NCBI GenBank assembly: GCA_024516155.1
Contig: JAJJXM010000002.1
Location: 434,001-498,000 of the forward strand
Reading direction: 5' to 3'
Source of the DNA: Pyronema omphalodes
Lineage: Eukaryota; Ascomycota; Pezizomycetes; Pezizales; Pyronemataceae
Length of the DNA stretch: 64,000 nucleotides
Shown: piece by piece, positions 23,697 through 36,709 of the stretch
Layout: the number at the start of each line of letters is the position of its first letter
Numbering within the stretch: the first letter of the stretch is position 1
Made by a program: the position numbers and the translations under genes
The notes under the pieces: generated by a model
What the model was told of the DNA's origin: nothing
What the model saw: only the letters and a program-made list of their open reading frames with translations
Databases searched by the model: none

Positions 23697-24876
23697 TCAA
23701 TCCATTGATCTGACTCTCCCTCCAGCTGCCCCCTCAGTATCCACACTCTTCTGTGTCAAACTCTCCTGACTTTGTGAAACATAAGAATCCACATCCAAGC
23801 TCCTCCTAACTCCACCTCCAAGTTCCGTTCCGTGACCGCTGTGCGAATGAGAGTGGCCCGATAGGCCGTTGCGTTTCCCCAACCACTTGCTGAGTAGGTA
23901 TCTGAAACCGGGTAAAGTAAATGCGAGTACACCGAAGAACACCTCCGCATGAGACCATAACATGTAGACGTGTAGGGTGCTCCATCTGAATTGAGTCACA
24001 GGATTGTCGAGAAGGTCGGCGATGATAACGAGTCGAACTAATGAAGACGCAATCGAGATACCACCGATAAGGAAGATGATGAAAAGTGCTCGCTTTTCGA
24101 GTCTGTTGACTTTGAGAGTGCTAACCAAGAGAATCGGGACAACAAGAACTAGAAAAATGTTAGAATGAAAGACTATAATTTTGATACTTTTTGATGACTT
24201 ACTGGCAAAATCGGAAGCAATATTCATCACTCCTAAGATAACCAAGGGTGGAACGGCGAACAAAACCGGGCAGGACTTGTTGGTTGTTCCGGGGGTCCAG
24301 TTGTCCTCGACGGGGTGGCACCAAAAGAAGATGACGAGTAATCCAACAATATTCGATACTGCCCAGATTGAGGTTGCTACGTGAAGAGCAATTTTACGTG
24401 CGGTTTTGGCACGCTTGTAAAGCTCAGCGTAGAAGAGGAGGTAACCGGCTTTGATGATACAGATGGCGAGATAATACATCAAGTGCGAGTAAAAGAAAAC
24501 CTTGGATCATTAGTTTCTAAATGTTTATTTTGTTTCCACCATGTTTGTTTTGCCGCAGCACAAAACTACGGAACAAATTGATATGGCGGATAGAAGAACC
24601 CACCTCGCTATTTCTCGGATTCACCATGTGCCTATCCAGGTCATCCCCACTGTAGTATTTACTCAATTTGATCTCCTGCACTAGTACCCATGCTGACAAG
24701 CCCGTAGCTGTAAAGTCAAACAAAGACGCGGTAAACAGCGCAAAATGACTGAGGTTACTCCGCAATGAAAGTTCCGGACTCGATCTTCTCAAGATGAAGT
24801 AACGAAGTGTTACACATGCTAGAGTGAAAGCTCCTGTGATGACCTTGATGCTGATCACTCCTTCCGGCGACACCAT
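23697..24876 (-). CDS. Seven-TM fungal rhodopsin-domain (PTH11-like) protein
   Basis: Three exons (24876-24604, 24500-24203, 24148-23697) encode 340 residues. Intron 1 (103 bp) has a GTGGGT donor. Intron 2 (54 bp) has GTAAGT, a CTAAC branch and CTAG. There are about seven hydrophobic segments: an N-terminal helix (VISIKVITGAFTLACVTLRY), ALFTASLFDFTATGLSAWVL, YYLAICIIKAGYLLFYAEL, VSNIVGLLVIFFW (followed by CHP), a helix completed by splicing (ASDF + AILVVPILLVSTL), LFIIFLIGGISIASSLVRLV and the final WSHAEVFFGVLAFTLPGFRYLL. This matches the fungal integral-membrane rhodopsin-like domain found in Pth11-type receptors, but no extracellular CFEM domain is present. The tail is Ser/Gly-rich and hydrophilic, presumably cytosolic. 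The likely location is the plasma membrane; ligand unknown. Confidence 0.85.
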
Positions 24877-25459
24877 TGTTGCAGCGATGGGTGTTGAATG
24901 CGTTCAAAGCTATAGCTTGTCACGACGCGAGTGCGGGGAGTACTGGCACCGAATTGTTGAAGAAACTCTCTATCGATGGGCCGGATTGATTGTTGATAGC
25001 TCTCGTTTCATACAATACTTCAGAGGGACTGCTGTGCTGCTGTTGAGTGGTGGGTGTTGGGATGGTTGACAATATTCTCAGAGGACAATAAATCAACTTG
25101 GGGAGGAAATAGCTGGGTTTTCATTGACACCTCCCACTTTTACCATCCCACAGGTATTCGCGCTATTAGGGGTAAATCAAGGCTGGCGTGGAAAAAGTTG
25201 GGATCAAGATTTAGCACTTCGTCGTAAAGTCTGCTTCATTCCTCATGCGGCTAAGTTGAATCTGGGTTGGAAAAAGTTCAGCGCAGGTCTGCGTGGGTTA
25301 ACTAGTTTGACTTTGTTTCGACCGGGTTGGAGCCAATCAGCGGGGACCAAGAGGGAGCCAGAACGGGAACTACCACTGCTGGCGTAAATCTAAGTTTCAC
25401 CTAAAGCCGTTCAACCCACGCAAAGCTAGCGGGTCCAGCAGGAAGAACCCAGCCTTGGA

Positions 25460-25474
25460 CCCCCCCCCCCCCCC
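25460..25474. repeat. Poly-C tract (15 C)
   Basis: Fifteen uninterrupted C followed by ACCCC. It is close to the left edge of the G+C-richer stretch. Confidence 0.9.
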
Positions 25475-28400
25475 ACCCCTATTACCTATGGTGGCCACAA
25501 TAATCGCAAAGAGCAGCCCATACCACCCACGTCGCAGCCCTCGCCTGACCTACATTCGCTTGACCCTCGGAGGAGGAGATGCTGGTAGTGAGATGCTGAT
25601 GGAGTGAGACAGAGAGGCAACTGGCAGACAGAGCGCACAGCAACGGCAACATGGATGACCATCAACAAGGGCATTGGGGTGAAGGAAGGCTGGCTGGCTG
25701 TTTGTCCGGGCTGCCCACTGTCCATCGCACGCCATAAGTGCTCTATGCTCCAGCAAGGGCAGGCCCCCGAGGAAACTTGGCATGTGCGCACCTACAGCGA
25801 GGACGGCGTCTCTTTGAAGGTCCCGCGGGTCCAGCAGCTTTCGGAAAAGCCGTTCAGCGTGCACTGCTTCGCAAAGCTTCGGCTGCATCCGGGCTAAGCA
25901 AGCCGCGCAGAAGCCAATCGTCCAGCAGCTATGATACGTAAGCGTAGTTCCGTGTTTTAGAGTGGGCGGGCGCGGGGGGACGACGGGTCCAACTCTCGCC
26001 AGCGCGCGGGTCGGCCACCGTCCACGTCTGGTGTTATCGTCTAGGTCCTAGAGGCAACGTCCAGCAGAGGGAAAGTTTACCCTTGGCGGCGCTGTTCGCG
26101 TCGTATGTGATGAGTCGACCCGGCATGCTAACAGGTGCATCGAATCGTGCCGGTCTTCGCCTCCTCTTGTCCAGGGGGGCTCTAGCACTCGCGGCAAACC
26201 CAGCGTAGTCAGCGATAGTGACAGGCGTTGGAAGAGTCCCGGAACTCGGGAACCAATGTTGTGGGGGATGATCTTGTATGGAAGGTGGTGTGCCAGCCTG
26301 GTGAGTTTGGGTGGCAGTTGATGGCGAAGGGAAGAGGAGGTTGGCACCAGAAGGATTCCATCCCACCCAAGGTCCCGCCAAATCGACCGCCAAATGAGCC
26401 GTAGTCGAGAGCCTACCCCAAGAACGGGACACAGCAACGGCCGCAATTTAGAATCGCTACCCCACCTTTAAAAAAAAAACCCGTGACAAACCCCCATCGA
26501 TATTATTCAACTATCACGCGGCCAGGCTGCCCCCACGGTATGCCCTCCGAGACTATGTATACCCCCCTATCAGGTTGCCGAATGCGGGTCGTAGTACCTA
26601 ATGAATGGTGTGCCGCGGACCAAACGGAAACAAAGGGAAACAAAATGTAAGCCGGTGGTGGCGACAAGACCCAGAGTAAAACACCGCACGAAACGCCACA
26701 AAGCCTCGTTTACAAGCCGGCTGGAAACGAAAGAGACGAGGCCGCAAAGTCCCGTAACCATTGTTGCATCCCGCGTACTGGGTGATCCACGAAAGCCTGG
26801 CCGATATGAGACAATTCCAAGCCTTCCCCGCCGTGTGGAGATGACCACAGCCTTTCGCCCAGCCGGCGTCAAAATCAAAATCCATGATTTGAGGACAAGG
26901 TCTGTGTCCATCAATCCAGAATCAACAACGGCGGCGGCGGCAGAAATGTGCATGTCCACAAATTCTCCAGGATGAAGAATCTCCAGGATTGAAGCAAAGA
27001 AAGCATACCAGATTGCCAGAGCACCAAGCCTTCCTGCCGAACGAACGTATTTAGGCGAATGGAGCCGTTAGTCCAGGTCTCGGAGTTGCGTACATAAAGA
27101 GCTGTAGAGCTCACCATACCGGCTGGCTAGGGCAGTGCACGGTCCAAATCATATAAAATTTTTGACGAGAAAATTGTAAAAGAAGCTCACTTTATGCACA
27201 GAATGAGGAAGTTCTGTGCGTACTAGCCCATTAGCTACCGTGATCGACAGCAACTCAATATGCTTAAACCGCTCCAATACACGTACTGTATTGAATGCAT
27301 TGGTAGTAACAATTGAAATAGAGTGAGTTGATTATAGATACTGTCTTGTCAACAAATGTAATAATGTTTCACAAAACCCAATGGGGTAGGGTGTTGACAT
27401 ACAGTGATTGTGGCCGCCATTGCATCTACCGTTTATGCAGGGCTAGCAATACATACTCCGGGGAAGAGGGAACTCGAAGGTATAAGGTTATACGTTATGC
27501 ATCCCCAAGAAATATCCAAGCTTTCGTTGATGTGTCGATCTTTCCCGAAGGTGGCTGAAAATAAATTTGCCGGTGTCCGCCGAGCTCATTTGGCCCGCAC
27601 TTTGGTCCAGGGATGGTTAGATGCTAGCGAAACGGAGATCTCCTTGAGCCTGAATTTAAGCGATTAAAACCTTCAGAGGCATTCGCAAGAACAAAAGATA
27701 TAGTAGATATAAAAGAAATGCGTGAGAGCGTGATCCAGAAAAGATGGAGAATACGGTTTGTTTGTGATCATCCATCTGATGGAAGACAACGACGGGTGGT
27801 TTCCTACCCCAACGCCTGCTGCCAAATTAGCCGACGCACTAGTCCTAATGCATTTGACACGTAACTATTGTCGCATGATCGATCACGTAGTAAGCGACCT
27901 TTAGACCGACGAGGCTGCGGAGTCCGTGAAGCCTGAAGACTTGGCACGGGCTGTCAAAGTTGGTAGCAGCTGCCTAAGAACGGAAGTTGATAGTTTAAGA
28001 CGTTTGAAGTCTCTGCAGGGGCGGACGCGAGTAGGATTCTGTTGATAATCCTATGAAATTTAGTCTCCAAGTCCCTAGCAGCACGGCACCGGTGTGGGTC
28101 TCAAATCTTGGAGAAGAAGCAAATCTAATGAAGCTGGAGATTTTCCTGAAGAATTCAACTGCAGGTACTGTTTCACCTGGGTATATGGACAGCAAAGCGC
28201 GCAATTACGTGTTTGAGGCTTGGAGAACTGGTCTGTGCACGTCCGTCTGCATCCAGACGCGAGGTCTTTGTATCTCCACTCGTTCCCCTCAGATTTTCTG
28301 TTGACAGATAATGAGGAATTGACGACAAAAACGTAGACAAAGTCTATATGATCTTCATCAGATCCGAGTCTCTCGAAGGCTTGCAGATCAAGTTAGAGTT

Positions 28401-28747
28401 AGCTGCTACCGAGACGCTGGCAACGTTGGCGACAACGGAGCCAGCGGGACAAACCGTAGGGAATCTTTGCGATCCCACCATAAGAACCGCAATACCAATT
28501 ACTATATGGGTGGGTATGCCGAATCCGGGGAAACTCAGTAGAATCATCCAAGACAAATGTTCTGTTCTCGTACTTTGATGTTCATTAGTTGATATATCGT
28601 CCGGTCTATTGCGTCTGATGCCCATAGTAATCACACCTTCTTGTGTTCTCGGCCTCGCGGAGAATAAGGAACGTCGGTTGAACTTTGACATGTTTAAAAA
28701 CCGTCTGCATTAACTGTCTGTCGTCAAAGTGGAGCGGCGAATTCCTC

Positions 28748-28857
28748 ACCGTAAGCCAGGCGTTGCATGCGTAAAAAGGTCCGTCTTTACAACCGTACTG
28801 AGGAACCGTAAGCCAGGCGTTGCATGCGTAAAAAGGTCCGTCTTTACAACCGTACTG
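28748..28857. repeat. Tandem duplication, 53 bp with 57-bp period
   Basis: 28748-28800 and 28805-28857 are identical (both start ACCGTAAGCC and end CCGTACTG) and are separated by AGGA. Perfect identity indicates a recent duplication or slippage event. Confidence 0.92.
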
Positions 28858-31800
28858 GGGAATTTGTTCCCCTGAAGAGATCAATGCATTAAATTTTAGC
28901 AGAAGAGCCTTGCAATATCATCCAGTACCTCCATTCGGTATTTTTAAATGATTTTGGTGTCCTCTAAATCCCAGAGATATGATTTGAGTGATCATGGGTC
29001 GGTGTATGCTTCGAGAAGAAGCCGGTCAATTTTGACGGTTCATATTCTTGAGGATGCTCAAATCATTATTCAACTGAATTTTTGGCATTGGCATTAGTAT
29101 TTATTGCAATTCAATTTGATTGCCAGTGTGGTCAGTAGAAACTCACTGGTAGCTGAAAAGGTTGTTTTCTAACCGTTTAATCAGTGCTCTGGGAAGATTC
29201 TGAGTTATTGCTAGAAATAAGAATACCATCCATATCAACCATCACGACAGTATGAAACGACCGAATGCATTAATCCGTAATTGAAATTTGATAATGCGAT
29301 TATGAATGTAGCTCCCATGCAGGAAACCGGGTTTTCATATGCATGCATGGTGGAGAAAATTTTCACACGCCGCATATTTACCAAAAGTCCGCCATCATCA
29401 ATATTGCTCAGTGTATCATGAAGTCTGGTAATAGCACGTTGAACAACTCATGATTTCAGGAACCAATTCTCAGCCAACTCTCCACCAAAAACAGCCGCAT
29501 GATAGCCAGTTGAAACCGCCATTTTCTTCGAGTGACCCGCATTCATCAATTACGCCCATTATCAAAAGCTGATATTACTTCCAGTCTAGGTCAAACGGTA
29601 CCACTCAAAAATCTATTCTTCGTCGGTCAAAACGAAGGAAATTTCCAGAAGAAGTCCATCAGCTGTGGCTCATTTCATGGAATCAAAAGCCACGAGTTAC
29701 CACTGGATGAAATAAGCAATTTGTCCAATCGATAACAGAGTTCTCGCTTATGGATTACAGCCTTCGCTTGACCGAAGAGACCATCGATTTCTCTCGACAA
29801 GCGAAGACAAGTAGGAGAATTGTGGATACTATCAAATTTACCCAAGATTGGGGAACATTGACCATGATTCCATCGGCCCTTTCCTTGTAAATGATGGATG
29901 TCAATAGATTGACCATTTCTGCACTCCGGTTGTGAATTCGCACAAAGTTACCATTAAATTGATTCACGATTATACCCACTCTCATGAATATCTCCATGGC
30001 TTTCATCTCGAATCCATCTCCGTAGAGCTAGGAAGTAGTGACGGTCTTTGCTCTGAATCAAGACCAGCGTAGTTCTCAGCTCTTCACACCGGTATCAGGC
30101 CAGTGTACAGTTATGGAGATACCCGAGACCTTCTGCACGGCCGGAGAAAGTCTGCATATCTCAACGACATCAGCAATGGTGTCTTCGAGGCCCCACTGTT
30201 ATCCGAAGTAATCCCTTTTCAACAACTTCTACAGCTCCTTAATCGTAACTGGTGAGTTGTCATGGAGGCTGGCTGTAGGAGCTTGAGTGATGCGGGTTTA
30301 CGGTCGTCTGCGATCTTCTGCTCCGTTGTTACTGCCAGCTGTAGTATAGCCACGTCCAGGACGGCTGTTTCCTCCAAATTCACCAACGCTCCCCGGTGAA
30401 GAATCTTGATGGTCCCCCGATACATCTCCCTTCGCCCGGTGTTAAAACTGTATTCAGTTTGATCTCCTCCTGTTCCTGCTTAAACAAGTAGGATGGATTA
30501 AGTTATCTGTCCAAATTTACGCTACGTGTTCGAAGGGTTGATTACCGTTACGCAGGTTTATCATGATCTGTGCGAGCTAAAGTTGTTCTTTAACTTCGTT
30601 TGAACCTTGTATGTAGTACATACCTACTTCATGGACCGTGTTCTTGTGACTTCAGACATTTCAACCCTTTTCGACGCTATGATCTGATGGTTGACTTTGT
30701 GACATTTGTCCAGTGCTCTCAAGTGCTTGGTCCACATACGGCGATTAAGAAAGCCAGAATGCTCTACACCAGGAGGTTTTATTATCATTAAATTCATAAC
30801 CAAACGCAAGCCCCCTTCAACCCATTTTATAACCTAACTTCTCTGGTACGCTAGGCTGATTAGTGGGTCGTTTCCTTGTGCTGCCGTGTCTTGGTGCCGT
30901 AATCAGAATAGGCGTAGAAACAAAACCCTCACCCCCACGAAAGTGGTTTAAGCGCAGGCTGAGCGTGGGACGTTTAAACCCTGTATTCTTTGTCAACTCT
31001 GTTACTGTACGCTACACTTTGCCGCCAGAACTCAATCGGCTAGTTAGTAACGCGTTTTGAAACATCAAAATCTTATCGCTGAATCGCCACCTTCTTTAAG
31101 CGCCGCCTGGACAAACCATTGGAACGAATTAGAGCGGCGTACACTCCGTGTCAACTTATGCGCTTAATCCTTCTTGATAATTCCCATTAGGGAGGCTTTT
31201 CAATATGGTATATCCTTTGTTTTTGACGGTTGCAAGAGCAACATCGCGAAACTCAACCTGAACTATGATGTTGAAGAAAGCATTAGAAGTACATGAGAAA
31301 CCCATTGATTCCGAGCTTCAGAAGCACGAAAATCCCAAAAATTCCTCCTTCGTGTAAACAGAGAGCAGTCCAACATGATTGGCTGCTGTGAACCTCTGGA
31401 TACCCAAACAACTTCTTGCAAAGCACGTGTAAAGCACAAACTCACTACATCTCTAGCACACAATCCCCCTGTCGCACTAAACAAAGGATACTCCTCGTTG
31501 CAAACCCTCCCTATTTCTGTCATGTATTATTATTCTCGGCGAAATATTAAGTTGCTGCAAAGGATCCCGTATATCACATTGATAACTGTCCGAATATCAT
31601 ACGAAAATCCCTTGCAAGACAAATAGGCGGCTTCGATATCGGATAGCTGAATTCAGAGACATCTCCGTAGTTATAATTGGTACATAGAGAGGCGGGAGTT
31701 AAAACGGACGGCAATAGGCTTGAGTCTCGGCAGCGAGCCCACGGCGGTCTAGGATAGGTCAGTCATAGCACTCCCGGATCTCTAGATTCAGCACGAGTTG

Positions 31801-34341
31801 ACAGCGGAGGACGGGTCGCATTGCGCACCTCTTCAACTTCAGTGGTCAGTACGTACATCCGCAAGCCCGTATGCAAGCCTGTCATAGGTGGCAAATTCCC
31901 CAACCACAGCTGAGAATGTCAACGACGGTGTGCTTTGACGAATTCGCAAGGGAATGTGCACTGAAAGATGGCGAGATCAACAGCGGGTGAGCAACAAGCC
32001 ATATAGGGAGAAGCGGGTGATCTACTGAGGGGACCTCCAGCTGGATAGCCGTCCCTATTTCGGCCCGTCGCTGTGTTTTAAATGCCGAATTTCCGGATCG
32101 AAGGCTATATAAGCAAGTAAGTCTAACAGCGGTGGCTTCTGTCCTGTGATTAATGCTCGTAGTTCAAGTACGTGAATTTATCAGCAAATAATTTCTCATA
32201 CGTGCCTAGCAGCCACAAACCCACACAAGCGACGTACCTTAGTTAAGGCTCAATGTTATATATAGCTGTTGCGCGGCGAATCTCTCGCTTGCCCGTGCCC
32301 ATATAGATGGCACTTCATACGGGTGACATTCCATGATTATGTGGACTGCGACGCAGTCACATTCCTCCAACTCCACCTCCACCCTCTCCATTGTTTGTAA
32401 ATAGAGTTTCCCCGAGTCTTTATTTCCTTCAACCAATCACTTCATATCCCATCACGCTTCCACCTCACGTGCTTTCCTGTTTCACACTATCGCTGGTGTA
32501 TCGTTCAACAGTACTGAAACATAAAGTGCTGTTCCTCCCTATACAAAAGAAAAGACGAAGTGCAGTTTCCATCTTGTTCACATATCCGCTCACAGACCTC
32601 AGAACCCGCGACAAATTGCGGACTAGCATCTTTCTAGGTTGGTGGACCGGTTTGAAATTGAGCCTCATCTTCGAATTCAGAATACCGCTGCTCATGTCAA
32701 CACATTTGGATACCCCATGAACAACATTTCTTTCCTGCGGAGATTTTGCTGAATTTGAGTAATCATTCTCATCATGTCATCAAGCAGATATGTCGAAAAA
32801 ACCGAAGGTGCTGTCGTTTAATCCCCCCGTCCTCGCCTAAAACGCGAATATTAATCGCTGAGTAGGTTTGCGCGCCAAATAAGGAATCGTAAGCGCTGTG
32901 AGTGCGAGAACGGCGGATATAACGGTTAAATTGAGGATATTCCGGCCATTTGGGTCTTTCGAATCGAGTTAAGGCTAGTCATCAACACAGGAATTCGCAA
33001 ATACTGCAGGTATCCGTATCGAAGACCTTTTAGTTATCAATTTAGCTAACACGAGTTAGTAGATTGTTCACGATATATCTCAGGGCGCAGGAAGTATGTA
33101 CTGCGTCAAATGTACATGGACATGCTGCATCACTGCAAAGCCTTAGGCCCACAGCACCTCCAGCTTATAGGATTCAGTACTCATGGTGATCATGGCTTGC
33201 AGCACATGGCTTCCCTAGCACGAAATGTGGAGAGACGATTTTCGTGAGCCATGAACAATGGCTTTATCCGGAATACGGATATGTGACTGGTGTCCAATTA
33301 ATGCGTATAGTTCATGAATGTCGAAAGCACGGTAAACCGAAATCCTCGGATTTAGAGATAAGCCTCTGCCGAAACTAACTCATAGCGTCGAATAGCGTAT
33401 CGGCATCTTCAGTTGCGGCACGTACGCGGCTCGGCTGCCGGCCTTTCTGATATCTTCCCCGCTTCGAGCCTTCGAAGTTGCCTCGTCCTGGTGCTGATTC
33501 TCGTATCGGTCCGGGATAGGCCTTGTTCGGTTGATGTGGAGTCGCTGTTGGAGCTTGAACAATCCGGATAGATGGATCGCTCGTGATGGCGCATTAACTT
33601 ATGAGGTGGTGCTTGGTTAGTAACCATTCTCTCCGCGAGCCGATAGAGAGCGGTTAATCAGGGTACATCTCCCGGCCGAGGACTCCAAGTGGGGCCGTTG
33701 GCCACCGGAATGCAGGGTGCTATGACAGCTGTCATCGGTTGAAGCTTGCGGTAGTTGGTGCGCATTGACGTTGACCCAAGAGCTAGCGATCGGAAACATT
33801 TACCGAGCCGAACATAGGTTTCGGGACTTTAAGCCTAAATCATTAGCTTTGGTGATGCCAACGAGTTAAAAATATCCTGTGATTTGCAGGTGTTTGTGGA
33901 GCAAAAGCATGGCATGGTCAGGATACAGAACTCCAACGGTCATAGGGGCCGATTTGCCAATTTTCGGCTCGTGATCGGCATTTATTTTTATATAGGAGCG
34001 ATACGTTTAAGCTTAACTGAGGAACTCGGTTGCAGGATTTATTCGAAACCTATCTTCGTCCTTGAGGATAAGTCTGGAATAACGAAATTATTCATATAGC
34101 CGAGAATTAAAGAGGATATTGTGATACGTACGTATAATCAAGGGCTACTGTATCAGTAATAACCGTTCGTACGGCAATTATTGCTATCCCCTGATTGACC
34201 TCGTACAAGGGCATTCTGATGAGTACGGATGACCGCACCCAAGATTGATATTTGATACAGTGCTTTGCTGACCAGCTGATTGTTTATACGGTAATTTTTG
34301 GGTAATGAAATTCAGGTGATGAAAGGATTTCTGAGGGGACC

Positions 34342-34360
34342 GGGGGGGGGGGGGGGGGGG
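34342..34360. repeat. Poly-G tract (19 G)
   Basis: Nineteen uninterrupted G. It is the third long G/C homopolymer in the intergenic DNA of this window. Confidence 0.9.
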
Positions 34361-35066
34361 TTAGTCAAAGGATGATAATTTTTCAAGTAATTTCGACTTC
34401 TGAGATTGTAATAGCTTGTCACTTATTATGTACTTTTTTTGTAACTGTTAGAAGCAGTATTTTTTCTATTGTAAAAGATTCTTTACCATTCGTACATCCC
34501 CCAACGGACCGTTTTTCATTTATAAAGACGCTACTAACGTTGACGAAACAACTTTATTGCGTATGTTACACGGGTTGCTAGTAGCTGACATACGAATTAT
34601 TATTACTGGCCGTATGGTATTATTCCTTGTTTGAGATGAGAGAAAGGTGTGGGTAGGTAGAGCGTGGAAAAATTCGGGGCAGGAGAGTAGCTCCATCCAA
34701 TGACTCCATCCCGTGAACCGAAGCCATGTGCCAAGCCGCACTGATATCAGTACCCAAAAAGCCCTATGTATTGAACACAAGATCCAAGTTTTCAGGGTTA
34801 ACCCTTATGCGCCTAAGCTTTGTCCCAGCCTTGGGTGACCCGAGATCAGTCCGCATGACACCGAACCACGACTTCCTTGTACGAGCCCGCTGATCACTTT
34901 CTTAAGACAAAAGTATTCCGTGTCTTGATGCATCTAATTATGTTTTTTATCAATTTTAAACGTAAAAACAACATGCAATGGCGATTTCCATTAACAAAAA
35001 ACTCCGGAACTCCGATGTCAAAACAGAACATAAAGCAGACCCAGATCCATCTGACATCAATTGCGT

Positions 35067-35913
35067 CTACCGACGAAAAACATTTAGAAATTTCTCCCAT
35101 GGCCGCCGCATTCTATACTCCTTACTCAGAACAAACTTCGAATATCCGGGTCGGTAGAAGAAATCGATGATAACCGTTAGCACCAGTACAACCTGGACGG
35201 CCAATGTCAAGTACATTGCGACTCTTGCAGCTTTCTAGGATTTGAATTAGTATACGATGCCAAATACGGGGGAAGGTGAAATTTACCACTTCACCACAAA
35301 GGAAGGGAAAGTCGACCATGGAAGCCTCGTGGGAGTGCAATGTCTTCGCTTCACAAACCCATCCCAGCCACTTCTCTTTCTTATCTCCTTGGGCCTTCTC
35401 GAGAACTGCAACTCCGGCTATCATAAGTGCCAGACATACTGCTTCTACCGCTCCACAAATGGCTTTCAACTTATTGCCCTGAAGTTGTCGAACTTCTGGC
35501 TTGATGCTGGCTATAAACCATCCGAAGTCGACGACGAATGTGATAACTGCCGCTGAGATCATCATATAGACGCAACTGAAGTGGGCGATATCATCGGGCC
35601 AAATCTTTTCGTTTCCGTGATGAGAGCGTGCGTCGCGGGTTTTCATATAGCTCCAGACGACATCACCGAAGGAGCCGAGGGCAGTGCCGGATGCGACGAG
35701 AGAAACGATCCGAAAGACGAGTCGAGAACGATGGAGGGCTTTCTGTTTCGTGTAGGAAATCCTCTGGGATATCACTGGGAGTGGTAAAGCACCCCCATCC
35801 GACTGTGTGTTCCAGTCATCATCTTGACATCCGGTTTCTCGGGGAATCGGTGAATATGCGGTATTTAGCGAACGGATATCGCGTAATCCACCGGTAGGGT
35901 CCATGACTGCCAT
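35067..35913 (-). CDS. Four-TM (MARVEL-like topology) membrane protein
   Basis: Exon 1 (35913-35287) and exon 2 (35234-35067) encode 264 residues. The 52-bp intron has GTAAAT, a TACTAAT branch and CTAG. It lies between GEV and KAARVAMYL, and both boundaries are phase 0. Four hydrophobic helices are visible: LVFRIVSLVASGTALGSFG, FSCVYMMISAAVITFVVDFG, ICGAVEAVCLALMIAGVAVL and, only after splicing, YLTLAVQVVLVLTVIIDFFY. The protein ends VFRR with a basic C-tail (EYRMRRPWEKFLNVFRR). The short charged loop and four-helix arrangement resemble fungal MARVEL-type proteins, though no signature proves it. The start is placed at MAVMDPTGG. An in-frame ATG 126 nt upstream would add a polar segment that looks like leader. 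Role unknown. Confidence 0.75.
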
Positions 35914-36564
35914 GTTTGAAGGATTATGGTTTCGGAGGATATTGTGAAGTGACTGATGGCACCGACGTGGGGGGGATTTCAGCTTATATTCAGCCCTCAA
36001 TTCTTTCTTTGGATTCCTGTACCACGCGACAAAACACAATGGCTGACGTGGAACAGCAGATGCAGTTTGCCAAATCAGCCCTACGTTATCGATTTGCAGG
36101 TGTAGGGGCTACGATTTTGAAAGCCACTCCGAGAATAGATTGATGACAGGGATAAGCCACAGTCTAATTATAAACCCCATCGATTCCGCTGTTTCATTGA
36201 TAATTCGCTGAGTAAGCTGTTGAAACCCCCACGATTCAGGTTCGGAACGCCGAGAACTTCTGGAATTACGATTTAAGAAACGAAATGACACTAATTCCAA
36301 TCGATCGGACTAGATTCACGGTGACAGTACCGTGGTAGATTGCCGGCCGCAGCTTGGGATCTTCGGTGAAACATCCGCCCGATTCAGAGTGCGGGTTCGT
36401 CTCCTCAAGAACTCCTATGAGCCTCGACGACGGCGTAGCCGGTCAAAAAACACTATTCAGATCCACGATTAACCCGGGCTGGATGTGCGCTTGGACTCTC
36501 CTGTCGGTCAAAATTTCGACACCACAACTATCATTTGCTCCGAATACTCCCCGATCCCGCACTA
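35914..36564. other. Intergenic DNA and promoter of the four-TM gene
   Basis: No gene is seen. It contains the presumed promoter of the minus-strand gene to its left. Sequence becomes G+C-richer toward the LINE-B 5' end near 36565. Confidence 0.4.
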
Positions 36565-36612
36565 GACCACTGAACCTTCAACACTTCACCTTGGCGCTTT
36601 CTAACCGCCAAC

Positions 36613-36664
36613 TTTTCGCTTAATTTTCCTATTTGGGAAATTCTACAGAAACATCACGGCTTCA
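36613..36664 (+). promoter_or_regulatory. LINE-B leader blocks conserved with LINE-A
   Basis: TTTTCGCTTAATTTTCCTA (start 36613) and CACGGCTTCA (36655-36664), with the same 12-nt spacing as in LINE-A. Confidence 0.55.
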
Positions 36665-36709
36665 AGCCCCCCCCTATCCGCGGCCCTGGCTCTCCACCAG
36701 CCCGCAGGC

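Larger units (their letters stand above)
24877..35066. other. 10-kb gene-poor region
   Basis: No gene is supported. 25.1-27 kb is richer in G+C than its surroundings and has longer but unconvincing overlapping frames on both strands (up to about 132 codons). The rest is AT-rich. It holds a 15-C run, a 19-G run and a 53-bp tandem duplication. Decayed transposon remnants are likely, but I cannot identify any. Confidence 0.45.

Noticed and set aside
25100..26970. G+C-richer stretch with overlapping frames up to about 132 codons on both strands
   Set aside because: Frames overlap on both strands, have no domain, no convincing start or splice pattern. More likely high-GC open reading by chance or unrecognised repeat.
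29532..30425. Short frames at 29532-30425 as a possible transposon relic
   Set aside because: Several short frames occur on both strands, but none contains a recognisable integrase, reverse transcriptase or transposase motif.
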